From positions 62,001 to 126,000 of the forward strand of contig NZ_LMUR01000001.1 of NCBI RefSeq assembly GCF_009765825.1: a DNA stretch of 64,000 nucleotides. Direction: 5' to 3'. The translations under genes and the position numbers were made by a program. This DNA comes from Granulicella sp. L60 (GTDB lineage: Bacteria > Acidobacteriota > Terriglobia > Terriglobales > Acidobacteriaceae). Shown piece by piece: positions 18,429-26,094 of this stretch (the first letter of the stretch is position 1; each line of letters begins with the position of its first letter). The notes below the pieces were generated by a model. The model was not told where the DNA came from. It was given only the letters and a program-made list of their open reading frames with translations, and ran no database searches.

Positions 18429-18460
18429 AGGCGGCTGCGCTCGGCTTTCTAGAGTGAGAC

Positions 18461-18491
18461 AGCCCCCGCATTGAGGAACTATGCGGGGGCT
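18461..18491 (-). terminator. 11-bp hairpin between pal and cpoB
   Basis: AGCCCCCGCAT and ATGCGGGGGCT are perfect inverted copies around a 9-base loop. No T-tract follows on the minus strand, so it may be an mRNA-stabilising or partial-termination structure that tunes cpoB expression. Confidence 0.55.
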
Positions 18492-18512
18492 GGGCTCGAG
18501 TGAATGACAGGA

Positions 18513-19283
18513 CTAGCGGTCCAAGGAGAACTGCGCGCGGCGATTCTGCTGCCAGCAAGTCTCGTTCTCTTCGGTGCAGAACTGCTTTTCCTTGCCGTAG
18601 CTGATGACGCGGAGACGGCTCGCCGGTACGCCCGCGGAGACCAGAGCGGTACGGGCGGCGTTGGCGCGATTCTCGCCGAGGGCCAGGTTGTACTCTGCAG
18701 AACCACGATCGTCGCAGTAGCCGCCGATGACGACCTTGATGGCAGGATGCGCGGCCAGATAGGACGCAGCCTGAGCCGTGGAGGTGGCGGCATCGGGACG
18801 GAGGTCGTAGCTGTCGTAGTCGAAGAAGATGTCCTGAACGTTCTGGTGGAAGGCGGCTTCGCTACCCATGTCACCTTCGGTCGGGGCAGGCGGAGCAGAT
18901 GGTGCAACGGGCACGCGGACGGTTACACGAACGTTGGCTTCGGTGGTGCCACCATCGCCCTTCGCGGTGAGATGGAAGTTGGTGGAGTTCGAGGGGGAGA
19001 CGGTCTGGGTGCCGTTGGAGTTGACCTCGCCGATACCGTCGATGGTCACGACGGTGGCGTTCTGGGTGCGCCAGTTCAGCACGACGGACTGGCCGAGATC
19101 GATGGCGAGAGGATCTGCCGTAATGGAGGCGGTGGGCGGCGCGGCGGGTGCTGCGGGCGCGGGCCCGAGAGCGTTAGGATCGACGCCGCTGGCTTTTTTG
19201 TGGCATCCGGTTGCTGCTGCGATTGCGATGAGTGCGGTGGTAATGACCAAGGTCTTGCGAATTTTTAACTGCGTGATGTTCAT
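18513..19283 (-). CDS. pal: peptidoglycan-associated lipoprotein Pal (256 aa)
   Basis: Pal is an outer-membrane lipoprotein that binds peptidoglycan and TolB. The lipobox IAAATGC places the lipidated Cys at about residue 27. An immunoglobulin-like stretch with VVLNW and ANVRVTVRVPV (about 55-125) precedes the OmpA-like domain, which has FFDYDSYDLRPDA, GGYCDDRGSAEYNLALGENRA and NRRAQF. Start 19283 has GGAG 8 bases upstream; a longer start at 19322 is unnecessary. The extra domain makes it longer than E. coli Pal (173). Confidence 0.93.
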   Translation of the reverse strand: MNITQLKIRKTLVITTALIAIAAATGCHKKASGVDPNALGPAPAAPAAPPTASITADPLAIDLGQSVVLNWRTQNATVVTIDGIGEVNSNGTQTVSPSNSTNFHLTAKGDGGTTEANVRVTVRVPVAPSAPPAPTEGDMGSEAAFHQNVQDIFFDYDSYDLRPDAATSTAQAASYLAAHPAIKVVIGGYCDDRGSAEYNLALGENRANAARTALVSAGVPASRLRVISYGKEKQFCTEENETCWQQNRRAQFSLDR

Positions 19284-19358
19284 TCGATATGCTCCTGCAA
19301 ACGGTAGTGATTCAAGGATCAAGGTTGCCTGCGAGATGTAGCCGCAGAGAAGGTGAAG

Positions 19359-20741
19359 TTACTTCCAGCTCCAGTTTGGCATGTCGCCACCGGCGCCGGT
19401 GAGTGCGCGTTTCTGGGTGCCGTCTGCGAGCATGGTCCAGATCTTCATGTGGGCTGCTTTACCGTCGGCGGTGTTCGCGTAGACGATGTGGCGGCCGTCG
19501 GGAGACCAGGAAGGGAAGTCGCAGCGGCCGGTGTCGTGGGTAAGTTGAATCCAGCGCTTGGTGGCGATCTCCATGACGTAGATATCCTGTCCGCCGGGCG
19601 CGCCGGGTCCGTACTTGCGGTCCCATGCAAAGGCGAGAAACTGTCCGTTGGGAGACCACGAGGGTGAGGTGGCATAACCGCCATCGGTCATGCGCTGCAC
19701 GGCGGAGCCATCGGTGTCCATGATGTAAAGCTGGGGCAGACCGGTTCGTCCGCTGATCCAGGCAATCTGCGATCCGGTTCGCGGATTGAAGACGGGGGAG
19801 ACGTCGGGACCGCGGAAGCTTGTGATGCGGCGCGCTAGACTGCCGTTGACGTCGGTGATCCAGATCTCGGGGTCGCCGGTGCGGGAGGAGGAGAAGGCGA
19901 GATCTTTACCGTTGGGCGCCCAGGCTGGGGAAAGGTTAGTGCCGCCGGTGGAAGAGAAGTTGACCATACGCCCGAGGATGAGCGAGTACATGCGGATCTG
20001 GAAGCCATCGCGTCCGAGAGAGGAGAAGGCCAGACGGCTGTTATCGGGTGCGATGCGCGGAGAGAGAGAGACGGTGCCGAGGTGGGTGATGGCGTGCTGA
20101 TTGGCGCCGTCGTAGTCCATCTCCCAGATCTCTTTGTCAGGGCCTGCGATCTTGACGTAGTAGATCTTGGTCTCGGCGATGCCCTGACTGCCTCCGCTGA
20201 GACGGAAGATGATCTCATCGGCGAAGCGGTGGGCGATCTGACGGGCTGCATCTTCGGTGACGACGTCGGTGTATTGCTTGGCGAGAACCTGGGGATACTG
20301 GAGGTTCTTGGCGTCGAAAAGGTAGCCGCTGCAGACGATCTTGTCCGATTGGATGGCGAAGCTGCCGAAGGCCACCATGGCTGCCGAGGATGGCGGTGCA
20401 GCCCATTGCTGGAGGCTAATGTCTGCGGGTGAGCCGGGAGTGGACTGGGGAAGCAGGCTCTTAGAAACAATGTCAAATATGCCTGCGTTGGCCAAGTCGG
20501 AGTACAGGGTGGCGTCGAAGGTGGTTTTGAGACTGGCGGTCTGCGGATCTGTAGAGAGAGGCTTGAAGTCGGCCACCGCGATGCGGATGTTGGTGACGCC
20601 GCTTGAGGTCTCAGTCTTGAACCCTTCCTGAGCATGCAGTGTGGAGACCATGGCGAACAGGACGGTGAACAGGACGGGGATAGGTCCAAAACAATACAAA
20701 CCGGCGCGCCGAATAAGGGACGTTCTTTTAAGACTAGACAT
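19359..20741 (-). CDS. tolB: Tol-Pal periplasmic protein TolB (460 aa)
   Basis: TolB connects Pal with the inner-membrane Tol complex. A signal peptide (LFTVLFAMVSTLHAQ) is followed by the TolB N-terminal domain (IRIAVADF, about residues 50-165). A six-bladed beta-propeller comes next, with repeated segments such as SPAWAPNGKDLAFSSSR, SPSWSPNGQFLAFAW and FPSWSPDGRHIVYA. The ATG at 20741 is preferred over a TTG at 20762 because GGAAAAG lies directly upstream. It sits between the TonB-like gene and pal in the conserved order. Confidence 0.93.
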   Translation of the reverse strand: MSSLKRTSLIRRAGLYCFGPIPVLFTVLFAMVSTLHAQEGFKTETSSGVTNIRIAVADFKPLSTDPQTASLKTTFDATLYSDLANAGIFDIVSKSLLPQSTPGSPADISLQQWAAPPSSAAMVAFGSFAIQSDKIVCSGYLFDAKNLQYPQVLAKQYTDVVTEDAARQIAHRFADEIIFRLSGGSQGIAETKIYYVKIAGPDKEIWEMDYDGANQHAITHLGTVSLSPRIAPDNSRLAFSSLGRDGFQIRMYSLILGRMVNFSSTGGTNLSPAWAPNGKDLAFSSSRTGDPEIWITDVNGSLARRITSFRGPDVSPVFNPRTGSQIAWISGRTGLPQLYIMDTDGSAVQRMTDGGYATSPSWSPNGQFLAFAWDRKYGPGAPGGQDIYVMEIATKRWIQLTHDTGRCDFPSWSPDGRHIVYANTADGKAAHMKIWTMLADGTQKRALTGAGGDMPNWSWK

Positions 20742-20832
20742 TCTTTTCCATGTTAGACGCAAAAGGATGATGTGGGGGTGTATGAGCGGTGCTAAGGGTG
20801 GTAATCAAGGGAATACTCCGGTTGGGTGGGAA

Positions 20833-21624
20833 TTACTGTGGATGGAGGTGGAAGGTGTACTCCACAGTGATGCGGTTGCCCTGCGGGAGTGGGCCGAAGC
20901 CGTCGACACGCTGGACGGCGCGCATGGCGGAGAGGTCTAGGGTAGGGGAGCCGCTGCGGGTCTCGACACGGACGTTCTCAGGGACGCCTTCGCGGTTGAT
21001 GTCAAAGACGATGGTTGTGCTCTTGCCGAGTGAGGCTTTGGGGTCGGCTTCGGCGGTGTACCAGTTCTGAGCGACCTTGCTATTGACGATATTTACGTAG
21101 TAGGCGAAGCGTTCGCCGAAGGTGCGATCTTCGACGGAGACGCTGGCGGTGCCATTTTTGAGCTCCATCGTGGCCTGCGCGATGCGGATGCCGGCGGTCT
21201 CCCCCGTGACTGCCTTTGTTGGGGGAGGCGTGACTGGCTGGACGTGCTTGGGCGGAGTGGGCGTTGGCTTGTCGGCGGTCTTGATGGGTTTGGTGATCTT
21301 CTCAGGGATCGCGATCTCTTTAGGGCTTGGTGGAGGCTCGGTTCTCTCTTTGGAGATGACGGGAGCGGGGCTTGGCGCTTCGGAGGTAAGTACTCCGGTG
21401 TCCAGGGTGCGCTGGGTGGGTGGGAGCGGAAGCGAGGAGACCATGGTGGCCTGGATGGCTCCGGCGTTGGAGGAGTGTTCGCCCCAGTTAGGGCCGTGGG
21501 AGTGGAAGATAAACGCCCAGCCGAAGATGGTTGCGGCGACGAGGCCGTGCAGGACGATAGAACCGGCAAAGTTTCCGCCGAGGTTGTCGCCGTAGCTGCC
21601 GTTGGATTTGAGTGGAGTGGCTAT
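20833..21624 (-). CDS. tonB: TonB/TolA-like energy-transducing protein, apparent ATA start (263 aa)
   Basis: The protein has one N-terminal membrane helix (about residues 18-38), a Pro/Lys-rich periplasmic spacer (about 60-150), and a C-terminal TonB domain ending in VQRVDGFGPLPQGN. It occupies the tolA position after tolR and should transmit proton-motive force to the outer membrane. No ATG, GTG or TTG exists in frame between the end of tolR and the membrane helix. The best start is ATA at 21624, with GAGG 8 bases upstream. The open frame extending to 21921 overlaps tolR and looks like shadow coding. Confidence 0.85.
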   Translation of the reverse strand: MATPLKSNGSYGDNLGGNFAGSIVLHGLVAATIFGWAFIFHSHGPNWGEHSSNAGAIQATMVSSLPLPPTQRTLDTGVLTSEAPSPAPVISKERTEPPPSPKEIAIPEKITKPIKTADKPTPTPPKHVQPVTPPPTKAVTGETAGIRIAQATMELKNGTASVSVEDRTFGERFAYYVNIVNSKVAQNWYTAEADPKASLGKSTTIVFDINREGVPENVRVETRSGSPTLDLSAMRAVQRVDGFGPLPQGNRITVEYTFHLHPQ

Positions 21625-21634
21625 GGCTCCGTCC

Positions 21635-22048
21635 TCATTTCTGTATCGGCTGGGTGACGATGCTGATGTTGGTGATGCCGGCCTGTTTGACGGCGTCCAT
21701 GACCGAGGCGAAGGCTCCGAAGGGAACGCGCTCGTCGGCTCGAAGATAGATGATGCGCTTGGCGGGATCACCCTTGCCGGTGGTGCGCAGGAGGGTGGGA
21801 AGCTCGTTGACGTTGACGGGCTTGTCCTGCAGGAAGACGTTCTGCTGTCGGTCGATGGTGACGACCATCCGCTCCTCGGTGAGCTGATTGACGGTGCGTG
21901 TCTTGGGGATGGCGACCTCAACCCCGGACTGAAGCACCGGCGCCGTGAGCATGAAGATGAGCAGAAGCACGAGGACGACGTCGACCAGAGGGGTGATGTT
22001 GATCTCGGCGAGTGCGGTCTGGGTGCGTCCCTTGGCGGAGAAGGCCAT
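21635..22048 (-). CDS. tolR: TolR/ExbD biopolymer transport protein (137 aa)
   Basis: TolR forms the proton-conducting stator with TolQ. It has one membrane helix (about residues 20-40) with the functional Asp in INITPLVDVVLVLLLIFM, followed by the periplasmic domain with RIIYLRADERVPFG. Length is normal. The gene starts 2 bases after tolQ ends, so the two are likely translated in concert. Confidence 0.95.
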   Translation of the reverse strand: MAFSAKGRTQTALAEINITPLVDVVLVLLLIFMLTAPVLQSGVEVAIPKTRTVNQLTEERMVVTIDRQQNVFLQDKPVNVNELPTLLRTTGKGDPAKRIIYLRADERVPFGAFASVMDAVKQAGITNISIVTQPIQK

Positions 22049-22050
22049 TG

Positions 22051-22830
22051 CTAGAAAGACCTCCGTCTTGCCTCTTCCGGCTGCTGCTGCGCTGGAGGCG
22101 GCGAGACCATGGCTGCGTTTTCGATGGCGTTGAGAAGCTCGCGGCCGAAGTCGTCCATGCGTGAACCGAACTCGCGCAGACGTGCGGTGAGCTGGTTGTA
22201 TCCGATGACGGCGGGGATGGCGACGACGAGGCCGGCTGCGGTGGTGATGAGAGCCTCGGAGATGCCGGGTGCGACGGCGCGGAGGGTGGCTGCGCCAGCG
22301 GTGCCGAGGCCGTGGAAGGCGTCGATGATGCCCATGACGGTGCCGAAGAGGCCGATGAACGGTGCGATGGCGGCGATGGTGGCGAGCCAGGTCATGCGGC
22401 TCTCCATTGCGGTGAGGGCTTCGCTGGAGGCGGTCTGGGCGGCGCGTTCGAGCGCTACGGGGTTGCGGGGAAGGCCGCGTCCGCCGTTCTGGCGCTGATA
22501 CTCGTCGTAGATCTCGGCAAAGACGGCGACCAGAGGGCTGGGTTTGAACTGATCGGCGACGGTGGCGATCTCGCTAAGGCGGGTCGATTTACGAAAGGCG
22601 CGGATGAAGCGCTGGCTCTGGGTCTGGGCTTTGCCGAAGCTGGACCACTTGGAGAGCATGATGGTCCAGGAGAAGATACTGGCAAGGAGAAGGATGAGGA
22701 GCACCGCGAAGGCGACGGGCCCGCTGTTGTGAATCATCTCCACGAGGGCGCTGCTGTTGGCCGCCGCGGGTGGCGCGGCAGTTGGATCTTCCTGAAGGAA
22801 GTGCAGAGCGAGGGCGAGGGTCGAGAGCAT
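22051..22830 (-). CDS. tolQ: TolQ/ExbB biopolymer transport protein (259 aa)
   Basis: This is the three-helix inner-membrane subunit that couples proton flow to Tol movement. Helices are at about residues 35-60, 150-170 and 190-215. The conserved IAPFIGLFGTVMGIIDAF and EALITTAAGLVVAIPAV segments are present. Start 22830 is chosen; the open frame reaches 22929, but the added 33 residues would invade the region divergent to recN. It is the first gene of the Tol-Pal operon. Confidence 0.93.
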   Translation of the reverse strand: MLSTLALALHFLQEDPTAAPPAAANSSALVEMIHNSGPVAFAVLLILLLASIFSWTIMLSKWSSFGKAQTQSQRFIRAFRKSTRLSEIATVADQFKPSPLVAVFAEIYDEYQRQNGGRGLPRNPVALERAAQTASSEALTAMESRMTWLATIAAIAPFIGLFGTVMGIIDAFHGLGTAGAATLRAVAPGISEALITTAAGLVVAIPAVIGYNQLTARLREFGSRMDDFGRELLNAIENAAMVSPPPAQQQPEEARRRSF

Positions 22831-22985
22831 AGTTGTTGTCCACCAGAGCTTAGTGTAAATCGTCAGTGCGCGAAATCCGGTGGGGAGCATCTGTCGTGGT
22901 GCGGGTTTCCGGTGTGCAGGATGGTTCATGACGAGAATCCGGTAAGGTTTGTTATTCTCGCGATACGTCTTTGCCTGGGGACCTT

Positions 22986-24680
22986 ATGCTTTTGGAGTTG
23001 CGCGCGGAAAACTATGCGGTGATCGACCGTACCGTTGCTACGTTTGGGCTTGGGTTGAATCTCCTGACGGGGGAGACGGGCGCCGGAAAGTCGATTTTGA
23101 TCGATGCGCTGGTGTTGCTGCTGGGTGGGAAAGCGTCTGCGGACTTTGTTCGCCATGGGGAAGAGAAGGCGGTGGTGGGGTGTGTCTTCGAGTTGACGCC
23201 GGGAGCAGCTTCGATCCTGGAGGCGAATGGCATCGACTCTGAGTCGGACCATATCCTGCTGCGTCGCGAGATTCTGGCGAGCGGCAAGGGGCGAGTCTTC
23301 ATCAATAACCAGCCGGCGACCGTGGGTGTGTTACGGCAGCTTGCCCCTGAGCTGGCGCTGGTGCATTCGCAGGGAGAGACGCTGAGTTCGTTCGATCAGG
23401 CTCAACAACGGAGCCTGCTGGATCGCTTTGGCGGTTTGAGTACGGAGAGTGTGGCTGAGGCGTTTGCGGTGTGGCGAACGACTACGGACAAGTTGAACGA
23501 ACTGCAGTCGGCGGAGCAGGACCGGCTTCGGATGGCGGACCTTTGGCGATTTCAGAGTAAAGAGATCGATCAGGCAGGACTGACGACGGAGGACGAGGAT
23601 GTTCAGCTTGAGGCGGAGAAGCGTGTGCTGGGGAACGCCGAGAAGCTATACACCGCGGCGATGAGTGCGCATGAGTTGCTGTATGAGTCTGAGGGTGCGG
23701 CGGAGACGACCCTGGGTGCGGCGCTGAAGCATCTGGAGGAGCTGGCGCGGTACGATGCGCGGTTTCAGGAGCCGGCACAGCAGTTGAGTGCGGCGAAGGC
23801 GATTGTAGAGGACGTGGACGCCGAGGTACGGGACTTTGCGGATAATATCAACGCGGCGCCTGGGCGACTGGAGGAGATTGAAGACAGGCTGGCGGCGCTT
23901 GACCGGTTGAAGCGAAAGTATGGGCAGACGCTGGGGGATGTGATCGCGTTTGGAGCTGACGCTGCGAGACAGTTGGCCGAGGTTGAGAACCGGGATGCGC
24001 TGCTGGTTGAGTTGAAGGCCAAAGAGGCACAGGATGCGGCGGCGTATGAGGTAGTGGCAGGACAGATTACTACCGGACGGCTGGAGGCGGCGAAGCGTCT
24101 GGAGAAGCTGGCGGAGGCCCAGATCAATGACCTGGCGATGAGTACTCGCTTTCATGTTCGCGTGACGGCAGAGAAAGAAGCGCCGCACTGGACCGCACAT
24201 GGGTGGGATCAGGTGGAGTGCCTGATTGCGACCAATGCCGGAGAGCCTTTGAAGCCGTTGCATGAGATCGCCTCGGGAGGCGAGATGTCGCGTGTGATGC
24301 TGGCGTTGAAGGTAACCGTCGAAGAGGCGGTATCGGGCGGGTCGGGGCGAAAGAAGAGGTCGATTCTGCCACGAACGCTGGTCTTCGATGAGATCGATAT
24401 TGGCATTGGCGGTCGAGCGGCGGAGGCGGTGGGACGAAAGTTGAAGACACTCTCCAGGGGGCAGCAGGTGCTTTGTATTACGCATCTGCCTCAGATTGCT
24501 GCGTTCGGGGATCAGCACTTCCTGATCGAGAAGACAGAGAAGGGCGGACGCACCCAGACGAACGTTCGTCGGATGGAGGATGCTGAACGGACTCAGGAGA
24601 TCGCGAGGATGTTGAGTGGGGCCAAGTTGACCGAGACGAGCCTGAAGCACGCGGAGCATCTTCTACAAGCCAGCCGATAA
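22986..24680 (+). CDS. recN: DNA repair protein RecN (564 aa)
   Basis: RecN is an SMC-like ATPase that acts early in double-strand break repair. The N-terminus has the Walker A GETGAGKS; a long coiled-coil region fills about residues 150-370. The signature ASGGEMSRVMLALK and Walker B TLVFDEIDIGIGG follow, then the VLCITHLPQIAAF switch. Start 22986 has GGGGA upstream. It is transcribed divergently from tolQ and followed by a small Cys-rich gene. No LexA box was recognised upstream. Confidence 0.95.
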   Translation: MLLELRAENYAVIDRTVATFGLGLNLLTGETGAGKSILIDALVLLLGGKASADFVRHGEEKAVVGCVFELTPGAASILEANGIDSESDHILLRREILASGKGRVFINNQPATVGVLRQLAPELALVHSQGETLSSFDQAQQRSLLDRFGGLSTESVAEAFAVWRTTTDKLNELQSAEQDRLRMADLWRFQSKEIDQAGLTTEDEDVQLEAEKRVLGNAEKLYTAAMSAHELLYESEGAAETTLGAALKHLEELARYDARFQEPAQQLSAAKAIVEDVDAEVRDFADNINAAPGRLEEIEDRLAALDRLKRKYGQTLGDVIAFGADAARQLAEVENRDALLVELKAKEAQDAAAYEVVAGQITTGRLEAAKRLEKLAEAQINDLAMSTRFHVRVTAEKEAPHWTAHGWDQVECLIATNAGEPLKPLHEIASGGEMSRVMLALKVTVEEAVSGGSGRKKRSILPRTLVFDEIDIGIGGRAAEAVGRKLKTLSRGQQVLCITHLPQIAAFGDQHFLIEKTEKGGRTQTNVRRMEDAERTQEIARMLSGAKLTETSLKHAEHLLQASR

Positions 24681-24746
24681 CTCTCCTACACTACATCTCG
24701 CGGGATCGCCTTGGCATCCGACAGAGAGAAGTACGGAGGGAATGTT

Positions 24747-24902
24747 ATGTCGAATGATTCCAAGAAGTGCGCGATGGATGGATGTGTCTGTATGGCGCCT
24801 GCGGGCGAGAAGTATTGTTCCGCGTATTGTGAGACGGCAAAGGGTGAGACCAAACTGGAGTGCGATTGCGGACATCCTGCGTGTGCCGGGCAGAAGCTCT
24901 AA
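24747..24902 (+). CDS. metallothionein-like Cys-rich peptide (51 aa)
   Basis: The peptide has nine Cys and one His in 51 residues, spaced as C-x4-C-x-C, YC-x3-C, and a terminal C-x-CGHPAC. The YCS..C and GH..C pairs resemble bacterial (SmtA-type) metallothioneins, which chelate zinc or cadmium. The ATG at 24747 has GGAGGG about 7 bases upstream. It follows recN by 66 bases. The function is inferred from the Cys pattern alone. Confidence 0.7.
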   Translation: MSNDSKKCAMDGCVCMAPAGEKYCSAYCETAKGETKLECDCGHPACAGQKL

Positions 24903-25051
24903 CAGGATCACTACTTGTTTAGGCGATGCAGCTTAGCCTCAAAAGTTCTACTTATTTCGGAACTTTTGGGGCTTTCCTCGTTTGTAGAGATGCACCTCGA
25001 ATGGTTCAATTTGGGTTACGGTTTGAAGGTAGACGCGGTATACTGGAAGGC

Positions 25052-26065
25052 GTGACTACTACCACCCTTGACCATGCTGCAATAGACCAGAGCGGCACTA
25101 AAACGAAAACTAAGCGGGTTCTCCTTCTAAAGCCTCGCGGCTTCTGTGCAGGCGTTGTGCGTGCTATTGATATCGTGCAGATTGCGCTGGAGACCTTTGG
25201 TGCGCCGATCTATGTGCGCAAGGAGATCGTGCATAACAGCTATGTCGTAACTGACCTGGCGAAAAAAGGCGCGATCTTTGTCAACGAGTTGGATGAGGTT
25301 CCTGAAGGAGCACGGGTTATCTACTCTGCGCATGGGGTTTCTCCGGCTGTGCGCGATCGGGCGAAGGAGCGTGGGTTGAAGGTGATCGATGCGACATGCC
25401 CGCTAGTTACCAAGGTGCATGTCGAGGCGATTAAGTTTGCAAAGCAGGGATATTCGCTCGTGCTGATCGGCCATCGCGACCATGATGAGATTGAAGGAAC
25501 GCAGGGCGAGGCGCCGGATGTGACCCAGGTTGTATCGACAGTACAGGAGGTTGCGGATCTGGTGGTGCCAGACCCCAATCGCGTCGCTTATCTGACGCAG
25601 ACGACTCTGTCGCTGGACGAGGCGCGGGACATGATTCAGGCGCTCAAGAACAAGTTTCCGAACATCGTTGGACCGCACTCGCAGGACATCTGCTATGCGA
25701 CGGAGAACCGCCAGGTCGCGGTGAAGAATGTTGCGCACGGAGCCGATCTTGTTCTGGTGGTCGGTTCGACGAATAGCTCGAACTCCAACCGTCTCGTCGA
25801 GGTTTCGAAGAATCTTGATACGAACTCTTACCTGATCGACACAGCGGATGCTATCCGACCAGAGTGGCTGGACGGAGTCGACACGGTAGCGGTAACGGCG
25901 GGCGCATCGGCTCCCGAGGTGCTGGTAAAGGACGTTGTCGAATACCTGCAGACGATGGGCTATGGCTCAGTAGACGAGGTGGAAGTGATGCCTGAGAATG
26001 TTCGCTTCGGTTTGCCGCCCGAGATTGTTCAGGCCATTGCATCGGCACCACCTGTTTCTAGATAA
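25052..26065 (+). CDS. ispH: 4-hydroxy-3-methylbut-2-enyl diphosphate reductase (337 aa)
   Basis: IspH performs the last step of the MEP pathway, giving IPP and DMAPP. The three Cys that bind the Fe-S cluster are in GFCAGVVRA, DATCPLVTK and QDICYAT; SSNSNRL and AGASAPE are also family motifs. The GTG at 25052 is taken as start; in-frame codons further up (25001, 24926) would add residues before the known N-terminus. A TATACT box at 25039 lies so close that the transcript may be nearly leaderless. It leads into the hopanoid genes, 29 bases from shc, which links precursor supply to cyclisation. Confidence 0.93.
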   Translation: MTTTTLDHAAIDQSGTKTKTKRVLLLKPRGFCAGVVRAIDIVQIALETFGAPIYVRKEIVHNSYVVTDLAKKGAIFVNELDEVPEGARVIYSAHGVSPAVRDRAKERGLKVIDATCPLVTKVHVEAIKFAKQGYSLVLIGHRDHDEIEGTQGEAPDVTQVVSTVQEVADLVVPDPNRVAYLTQTTLSLDEARDMIQALKNKFPNIVGPHSQDICYATENRQVAVKNVAHGADLVLVVGSTNSSNSNRLVEVSKNLDTNSYLIDTADAIRPEWLDGVDTVAVTAGASAPEVLVKDVVEYLQTMGYGSVDEVEVMPENVRFGLPPEIVQAIASAPPVSR

Positions 26066-26094
26066 CGGAAGACGCAGATAGAGAGTTTGTTTTC

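Noticed and set aside
21625..21921. N-terminal extension of the TonB-like ORF through tolR
   Set aside because: It is out of frame with tolR, Ser/Pro-rich, and would put 99 unusual residues before the membrane helix.
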